Source: Achatina immaculata (Eukaryota; Mollusca; Gastropoda; Stylommatophora; Achatinidae). Taken from it: 64,000 bases of DNA. The position numbers and the translations under genes were made by a program. Under the pieces are notes generated by a model, which was given only the letters and a program-made list of their open reading frames with translations, searched no databases and had not been told where the DNA came from. The first letter of the stretch is position 1; each line of letters begins with the position of its first letter. The stretch spans positions 27,089,084 through 27,153,083 of the forward strand of contig CM019719.1 in NCBI GenBank assembly GCA_009760885.1, read 5' to 3'. This document shows, in pieces, positions 56,707 to 64,000 of the stretch.

Positions 56707-57344
56707 GATAAATTAATTACTATATAGAAGTATTTATATTAATTTCTGTCTTCGAAGTGTTCAACAATCAAAGGCAATATGTCTGTATCAAATGTCTGTA
56801 TAAAATGCTATTTCCGTTCAAAAATTAAAAATAATATGCTAATATCAATTGCTCTGTCTGAACTTTCAAAAATCAAAGACAATATGTTCATATCAAGTGC
56901 TATGTTCGAACTGTTTAAACAAAACAAATGTCGGAAGGGTCATAATAACCAGGTGATAATTGCGTGGCCTGTATCGTTAACTTCGTTCCAGACAAATTAA
57001 GAGTCCCTTTCTGATTACTAGGTCTTGTGTGAAAGTCTACGTTTTCATCTGGCCTTTTGTAAGAATACGATGGCGCCACCTGACGGGCAGGCTGGTCCAT
57101 ACAGTTGACAGCTACGTCCATTGACTGGAGATTGTCCGCCAGAGCTGTAATTGAAAACTCCAGAATAGAACCGTTATTTAGAGAAGGAGGTATATGTGTG
57201 TCTGACTTGGAGAACAATCTTTTCTTTAACTCTAAGAAAAGTTTGTGTTGCGCATGATGTAAGTTCCTGTTGAAAGCAAGGGCGTGAACTTCAGATTCAT
57301 GAACACTGCTTCATGAGGAGATCGATGTGTGTTTGTAAATTTAG
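56707..57344. other. Non-coding stretch
   Basis: No gene seen; a loosely repeated AAAATCAAAGACAATATG motif lies at about 56765-56900. Confidence 0.4.
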
Positions 57345-57659
57345 ACCACTAGCTCAAAGTTTTGTCTATTGTTCGAGATCAAAGTGTGTTTGTAAATTTA
57401 GACCTCTAGCTCAAAGTTTTGTCTATTGTTCGAGATCAAAGAGTGTTTGAAAATTTAGACCACTAGCTCAAAGTTTTGTCTATTGTTCGAGATCAAAGAG
57501 TGTTTGAAAATTTAGACCACTAGCTCAAAGTTTTGTCTATTGTTCGAGATCAAAGAGTGTTTGAAAATTTAGACCTCTAGCTCAAAATTTTGTCTCTTGT
57601 TCTGGATCAAAGTATGTTTGTGAATTTAGGCGTATGGCTCAAAGCTTTGCCTATTGTTA
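57345..57659 (+). repeat. 57-bp tandem repeat, left part of an interrupted array
   Basis: The unit contains GTTCGAGATCAAAGAGTGTT, TGAAAATTTAGACC and CTAGCTCAAAGTTTTGTCTA; about 5.5 copies. The rightmost copy is most diverged. The same array resumes at about 58411. Confidence 0.93.
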
Positions 57660-58410
57660 CGGTTATAGGACTGATCTCAGCTAACAAAGATTATACAAAA
57701 GGGCCGTGAATGTCGAGACTGGGCACAGAAGGCATCTGAGATTTGGGTTCAAGGTCTCATCCAGCATCACTGTGGATCATCCGACACGGTAATATATACA
57801 GATGGTTCAGGGACTTGAAACAGCAGAAGTGGTTGAGGTTTTGTCTACTGCAGTGGAAGAGCAGTGGTACATGATTAGGCAGCCTTTGAAGTCAAAAAAC
57901 ATCAAACATGAGGCTTTGTCGGCGGCAATGGGATGGCCGGTTGCCCATGACGTGGTTCATGGCGTCATTGTGATGGATTCACAGAGTATGCTTTGGAAGA
58001 TTGAGAAAAAAATTCCTTTAACAAGTATGGGTTCATCTGTTAAGCCAAGGTCAACTGTGATGAGCCTAACTTGGGTTTATTGCCCTGGGCATGTGGGAGT
58101 GCATGGAAGTGAAGTGGCAGGTAGACTTGCTGGACAAGCTAAAAATAAATGGCAGGCTGAGAATGGACAAGGGTGACATTGCTAAAGTCGTATTGGAAAA
58201 ACTGCAGTAAAATGAAGAGCGGGAATGGAAGAACAATGTAACCGTGAAGAGATTACTGGAGTTAGGACAAAGTAAGGGTGCTGGAAGGAAATCTGACCTG
58301 AGTGGTCATTTCATCGTAGACAACCAATATTTGATGGAAAATACTGGCAAACATGTTCTTGGATGGATGCTGCATATGGGGCTGAAATTATGCCGGAGTC
58401 CGATTTTTAA
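57660..58410 (+). mobile_element. RNase H-type LINE fragment inside a tandem array
   Basis: The + strand encodes an RNase H domain broken by frameshifts: IYTDGSG (first catalytic Asp, about 57792-57812), KHEALSAAMGW, VIVMDSQSMLWKIEKK (third catalytic region), then TWVYCPGHVGVHGSE and RLAGQAKN (conserved end). Further on a shifted frame reads VDNQYLMENTGKHVL. The RT core is absent. It interrupts the 57-bp array, so it inserted after the array formed. It shares the RNase H architecture with the LINE at 1-1312 but is not a close copy. Confidence 0.85.
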
Positions 58411-58500
58411 CTTTTGAACCATTTGTCCATTGTTCGAGATCAAAGTATGTTTGTACGTTTAGACGTACGGTTCAAAAGTTTGATCTGTTGTTCGACTTGT
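58411..58500 (+). repeat. 57-bp tandem repeat, right part of the interrupted array
   Basis: CCATTGTTCGAGATCAAAGT and GTTCAAAAGTTTGATCTGTT continue the unit seen at 57345-57659, about 1.5 copies. Confidence 0.85.
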
Positions 58501-58839
58501 TTTTGCATACGATAAACTTGTATGTGACCAACAAAAACAACTCTTCTTAAAGAATAATTTATATGTGCCTGACAGTGAGTAGATCTCTTCCTCAAGATGC
58601 TAAGATCTTTCACCGCAGAATACACGGCAACCTAGCCACACGAGGCAGCACCGGAAGAGGTTACAGATGAAGACATAACAGAGCTGTTTGAAAGTCACGA
58701 GCAGAACTTTCTAATGAAGAAATGAAGAATTTGACAACACAACCAAACCAAGAATAGGAGGAGATGAAGCTATGAACCCTATTCAGAACTGATGAAACAA
58801 GAAACTGCTTGTAACTAATTCCTGCATGTGTGCAGATTC
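58501..58839. other. Non-coding stretch
   Basis: Nothing recognised. Confidence 0.4.
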
Positions 58840-59125
58840 TGACATAACACAAGCCTCTGACTTAACACAAGATTATGACTTAACAGAAGATTCTGACATA
58901 ACACAAGAGTCTGACTTAACATAAGATTCTGACTTAACACAAGATTCTGACTTAACTCAAGATTCTGACATAACACAAGATTCTGACTTAACATAAGATT
59001 CTTACTTAACACAAGATTCTGACTTAACACAAGATTCTGACATAACACAAGATTCTGACTTAACACAAGATTCTGACTAAACACAATACTCTGACTCAAC
59101 ACAAGACTCCGACTTAACATAAGAA
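58840..59125. repeat. 18-bp satellite, first block
   Basis: The unit is GACTTAACACAAGATTCT, about 16 copies, with GACATAACAC and AACATAAG variants. It ends at ACATAAGAACTATA, the same flank as the second block. Confidence 0.95.
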
Positions 59126-59200
59126 CTATAAAAATGTTGCTGCTTTTCAAATTACAGTATACATAATTTATTAAAATGTGCACCCTTTTAGAACTATATA
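59126..59200. repeat. Satellite 3' flank, copy 1
   Basis: Contains GCTTTTCAAATTACA-TATA and ATTTATTAAAATGTGCACCC; the same stretch follows the second satellite block at 61568-61645. Confidence 0.88.
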
Positions 59201-59394
59201 AGACTGACTACGCCTGGAAGAAAAGCGATGTGCGAATACAAGCCTGATGATTTTCCTCGAACCCAAATTATGAAACTGTAAAGCACACGCGGAAAAAATA
59301 GCACATCAATGGGCAGTCGATATCCAACAGAAAAAGCTGGACAAACCTTATCCAGAACCATCAGTAGAGATTAATTACTAGCGCTAAATTACGT
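59201..59394. other. Unique spacer between satellite blocks
   Basis: No feature seen. Confidence 0.4.
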
Positions 59395-61570
59395 CAGCGT
59401 CAGACCATCAAAGGATTCTGATTGTGCTATTACCACACACGCCTCTGACTCAACACAAGCCTCTGACTCAACACAAGACTCACTTAACACAGGATTCTGA
59501 CTCAACACAAACCTCTGATTCAACATAAGCCCTCTGACAACACAATCTTCTGACGTAACACAAGATTCTGACTCAACATACGCCTCTGACTCAACACAAG
59601 CCTCTGACAATACAAGCCTCTGACAACACAGGCCTCTGACTCAACATAAGCCTCTGACTCAACATAAGACTCTGACTCAACATAAGCCTCTGACTCAACA
59701 TAAGACTCTGACTCAACACAATCCTCTGAAAATACAAGCCTCTGACAACACAAGCCTCTGACAACACAAGCCTCTGACAACACAGGCCTCTGACTCAACA
59801 TAACCCTCTGACTCAACATAAGCCTCTGATTCAACATAAGACTCTGACTCAACATAATCCTCTGAAAATACAAGCCTCTGACAACACAAGCCTCTGACAC
59901 AACACAAGACTCTGACTTAACACAAGTTTCTGACTCAACATAAGCCTCTGACTCAACATAAGCCTCTGATTCAACATAATACTCTGACTCAACACAATCC
60001 TCTGAAAATAAAAGCCTCTGACAACACAAGCCCCTGACACAACACAAGACTCTGACTTAACACAAGTTTCTGACTCAACACAAGACTCTGACTTAACATA
60101 AGATTCTGAAAACACAATCCTCTGACTCACCACAGGCCTCTGACTCAACACAAGCCTCTGATTCAACACAAGCCTCTGACAACACAAGCCTCTGACAACA
60201 CAAGCGTCTGACAACACAAGCCTCTGATAACACAAGCCTCTGATTCAACACAAGCCTCTGATTCAACACAAGCCTCTGACACACAAGCCTCTGACAACAC
60301 AAGACTCTGATTCAACACAAGACTCTGACAATACAAGCCTCTGACAACACAAGCCTCTGACAACACAAGCCTCTGGTTCAACACAAGCCTCTGATTCAAC
60401 ACAAGCCTCTGATTCAACACAAGCCTCTGACTCAACATAATCCTCTGAAAATACAAGCCTCTGACAACACAAGCCTCTGACACAACACAAGACTCTGACT
60501 TAACACAAGTTTCTGACTCAACATAAGCCTCTGACTCAACATAAGCCTCTGATTCAACATAATACTCTGACTCAACACAATCCTCTGAAAATAAAAGCCT
60601 CTGACAACACAAGCCCCTGACACAACACAAGACTCTGACTTAACACAAGTTTCTGACTCAACACAAGACTCTGACTTAACATAAGATTCTGAAAACACAA
60701 TCCTCTGACTCACCACAGGCCTCTGACTCAACACAAGCCTCTGATTCAACACAAGCCTCTGACAACACAAGCCTCTGACAACACAAGCGTCTGACAACAC
60801 AAGCCTCTGATAACACAAGCCTCTGATTCAACACAAGCCTCTGATTCAACACAAGCCTCTGACAACACAAGCCTCTGACAACACAAGACTCTGATTCAAC
60901 ACAAGACTCTGACAATACAAGCCTCTGACAACACAAGCCTCTGACAACACAAGCCTCTGGTTCAACACAAGCCTCTGATTCAACACAAGCCTCTGATTCA
61001 ACACAAGCCTCTGACAACACAAGCCTCTGACAACACAAGCCTCTGACAACACAAGCCTGTGACTCAACACAAGACTCTGACTTAACACAAGATACCGACT
61101 CAACACAAGATTCTGACTCAACACAATACTGACTCAACACATGCCTCTAACTCAACACAGACGTCTGATTCAACATAAGCCTTCTGACAACACAGGCCTC
61201 TGACTCAACACAAGACTCTGACTTAATACAAGTTTCTGACTCAACACAATATTCTGACTTAACACAAGATTCTGACTCAACATAAGACGCTGACTCAACA
61301 CAATCCTCTGAAAACACAATTCTCTGACTCAACACACGCCTCTGACTCAACACAAACCTCCGATTCAACATAAGCCCTCTGACAACACAATCCTCTGACT
61401 CAACACAAGACCCTGACTCAACATAAGATTCTGACTCAACACAAGACTCTGACTTAACACAAGATTCTGACTCAACATAAGATTCTGACTTAACACAATA
61501 CTCTGATTCAACACAATATTCTGACTCAACACAAGTCTCTCTGATTCAACACAAGATTCTGACTTAACAC
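59395..61570. repeat. 16/18-bp satellite, main block of 2.2 kb with higher-order structure
   Basis: Units are CTCTGACTCAACACAAGC (18 bp), CTCTGATTCAACACAAGC and a 16-bp form CTCTGACAACACAAGC. About 59845-60428 and 60429-61013 are two tandem copies of a 583-bp higher-order block: 59849-60235 and 60432-60818 translate identically over 128 codons on the minus strand. The outer parts are more diverged. Confidence 0.95.
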
Positions 61571-61645
61571 AAGAACCATACTATTTTTGTTGCTTTTCAA
61601 ATTACAATATATATATATAATTTATTAAAATGTGCACCCTTTCGA
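61568..61645. repeat. Satellite 3' flank, copy 2
   Basis: GCTTTTCAAATTACAATATA then ATTTATTAAAATGTGCACCC, matching 59126-59200. Confidence 0.88.
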
Positions 61646-62383
61646 AAGAAAAAAAAAGAAATTAAATTACTTAAATACAGCTTTAACTACGGAAATATCA
61701 TGATTTATATATGATTTCTGAGCTGGAATGTCCCTCATTCAGGTACAACTTCAATTCCATTTACGACGTGTCCTCCGGAAACGTAGCCCCTTAGTAAATC
61801 ACGGCTTTCTTACATTCCTGTTTCTGATAGTGTTTTTTCTTCTTCTTGCTAGATTCTTGCTCTGAACAATGAATACAACAGCATTAGCTTGCTGTTTCGT
61901 CATCTGTAATCGATAATACCGCATTTGTTACTTCTTCTACTCTATGTTTTGTTTACCATGATTACTGGAAACAGCATTTATTTCCTGTGTTTATATTCGC
62001 CAGCACCAACAAAAGAAGCAGCGTTTTCCTCCTTATTTGTTGTGGTTACGTTTTCTTCTTGAAACGGCTCTTAAAATCTTCTCATCATGGCCACAGAGCG
62101 TGTGTCACGTGGCAGCGAGTCTATTTCCCTCTGGACTGTGCCTCTGGCAGAGATAAAGTGAATGTTAAGACCGGACCACAATGATATAGCGGTCAAAGGA
62201 TGTTAGGAAAACGTCTCAGAGATGACGGTGGCTGTTTGTCTGGTCGTTCTGGTTAGAATCTGGGAGTTCCTCATTGTTAACCAAATAAAAAATAAATGTA
62301 ACTGTAACTACACTAAACTGTAGTAACTGTTCATTATGACCGCACTTCACATGTTTACTTTTGTTTTTATTATTTGCTTTCAA
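61646..62383. other. Non-coding stretch
   Basis: No gene seen. Confidence 0.4.
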
Positions 62384-62429
<46 letters not shown>

Positions 62430-62430
62430 C
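62384..62430 (+). repeat. (ATG)n microsatellite
   Basis: About 15 ATG units; no LINE C-terminus recognisable upstream. Confidence 0.97.
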
Positions 62431-62465
62431 AGGGGAATGGATGAGGAGAAAGAGAGTTGCCATAT

Positions 62466-62870
62466 TTTATTTGTTTGACACATCGAAAGTTAAAACTAAG
62501 TTAAACAAAGAAGTAGGGGTTAAGAGGACTGAATTACTACACTGAAAGTTAAAGGAAATTAAACAAAGAAGTAGGGGTTAATAGGACTGAATTACTACAC
62601 TGAAAGTTAAAGGAAGTTAAACAAAGAAGTAGGGGTTAAGAGGACTGAATTACTACACTGAAAGTTAAAGGAAGTTAAACAAAGAAGTAGGGGTTAAGAG
62701 GACTGAATTACTACACTGAAAGTTAAAGGAAGTTAAACAAAGAAGTAGGGGTTAAGACGACTGAATTACTGCACTGAAAGTTAAAGGAAGTTAAACAAAG
62801 AAGTAGGGGTTAAGACGACTGAATTACTGCACTGAAAGTTAAAGGAAGTTAAACAAAGACGTGGACATTA
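62466..62870 (+). repeat. 58-bp tandem repeat, about 7 copies
   Basis: The unit contains GTTAAAGGAAGTTAAACAAA, GAAGTAGGGGTTAAGA and GACTGAATTACTACACTGAA. Copies are nearly identical, with an AGGAC/CGACT variant in the right half. Confidence 0.95.
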
Positions 62871-63049
62871 AGGAAAATGAATTACTAGACAGATTAATAT
62901 TCACTTCCATTTATCACGCTGGAAAATAGAGAGCAATATAGCAACATTTTCTCAGTTTATTAAAAAATCTTTCCGGGTGAAGAATTTGCTTGGTCATTTA
63001 AAAGTACTAATACACTAAGAGAAGAGGAAGGTAAGCTTTGGATATATCT

Positions 63050-63470
63050 CATTAATGTTGGTGTTTAACATGAGTAGAAGGTGATTTATAAAGAATGACT
63101 AGAAGTTGTTGGTGTTTAATTCATGAGTGAAAGACGGTTTATAGAATATGTCTAGAAGCTGCTGTTTAACATGAGTGGAAAGTGTTATACAGAACATGAC
63201 TAGAGGTTGTTGGTGATTAATATGAGTGGAAGATGGTTTATAGAACATGATAAGAAGTTGTTGGTGTTTAACATGAGTGAAGGGTGGTTTATAGAACATG
63301 ACTAGAAGTTGTTGATGCTTCCTGAGTGAAAGGTGGTTTATATAAAATAACTAGACGTTGTTGGTGATTATTTTGAGTGGAAGGTGGTTTATATAACATG
63401 ACTAGTTGTTAGTGTTTTACATGATTGGAAGTTGTTGGTGTTTAACATTGTTAGAAGGTGGGCTATAGAA
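63050..63470 (+). repeat. Diverged tandem repeat, about 50-bp unit, 8 copies
   Basis: The recurring pattern is GTGGTTTATAGAACATGACT then AGAAGTTGTTGGTGTTTAAC and ATGAGTGGAAG. Confidence 0.88.
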
Positions 63471-64000
63471 AATGATGATCGCTGCCTGGGACTGAACTTC
63501 TATCTTCTGTATGTCACTGAGTTTTTTTAAAAAATTCTTGTAACTGTTATATTCTACAGCTCTGGTACTGAGATTTATACACTACGGTATTCACTTTCCA
63601 GTTCTTTGTTATTCTACAACCAGCCTTACAAAACTGGGCTTTTCAAGCTAGTTTTCCAGTGTCCTTGACCATGTCTGCGTATATATACATTGCACATAAG
63701 CTTTTGTGTGCTTTGAATATGGAAGTATACAGTGTCGCTGCCTTCCGCTGGTAGTTTTGATCTTCCGGCAAATCTGGACGTCACTGATACGGGGAGAGCC
63801 ATTTTCCATAAATGATTTCTTCGTTAATTAAGATTGTTTCTTGCTCAGAACATTTTGAGCAATGATTCTTTTTACACTTCTAGTCTGTCTGTCTCTGTGT
63901 GTGCGAGTGTGCGCGCGCATGTGTGTGTGTGTGTTTTAGGAACGATCGTCAATGTTCCCAACAGCTTCCTCACCTTCTGTAGACGCCTCTGATCACATAA
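63471..64000. other. Non-coding right end of the window
   Basis: A GT/GC-rich microsatellite lies at about 63893-63934. It is followed by TTTTAGGAACGATCGTC, which could be an acceptor, but there is not enough sequence to judge an exon. Confidence 0.4.

Noticed and set aside
59389..61371. Up to 175-codon Cys/Glu/Ser-rich minus-strand frames
   Set aside because: Generated by the 16/18-bp satellite; the frames shift between units and no unique domain is present.

Overview
This is eukaryotic nuclear DNA, most likely from a mollusc and probably a gastropod. The one confident cellular gene is spliced, with GT-AG introns of 0.7-3.3 kb. It encodes a nicotinic acetylcholine receptor (nAChR) alpha-type subunit whose pore carries the anion-type Pro-Ala motif, a combination known from molluscan receptors. 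The rest is AT-rich and repeat-laden: LINE fragments, mariner relics, tRNA-derived SINEs, and a very high density of minisatellites. Species assignment is inference from gene and repeat content only.

Layout. 1-5.9 kb holds LINE debris: a decayed RNase H-bearing LINE, then a head-to-tail in-frame fusion of pieces of other LINEs, ending in a tetranucleotide array. 8.68-9.97 kb is a nearly full-length mariner with two in-frame stops and one frameshift. 11.5-16.5 kb carries minisatellites, a SINE whose Pol III A box has been amplified about 16-fold, and a GC-richer composite tandem repeat. 16.5-24.8 kb is non-coding with scattered microsatellites, diverged tandem repeats and two LINE 3' ends. 24.8-25.7 kb is a 26-bp minisatellite abutting a tRNA-like inverted repeat.

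27.26-40.97 kb holds eight exons of the nAChR gene on the + strand. They join in one frame (phases 1,1,1,1,0,0,0) into 409 residues, from just before the Cys-loop to the stop codon after M4. The N-terminal exons (signal peptide and early ligand-binding domain) were not found and probably lie upstream. Its introns contain a mariner relic inside a dispersed repeat, a SINE, a 24-bp minisatellite that begins across a 5' splice site, a near-perfect 107-bp-arm palindrome of SINE heads, and a 1.1-kb 42-bp minisatellite.

42.4-64 kb is downstream non-coding DNA dominated by tandem arrays (30-bp, 18-bp, 26-bp, 57-bp and 58-bp units), a long inverted-repeat element, a small hAT-like non-autonomous transposon, one more RNase H-type LINE fragment inside a tandem array, and an 18-bp satellite with a 583-bp higher-order duplication. 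No bacterial-type gene, CRISPR array, rRNA or canonical tRNA gene was seen.
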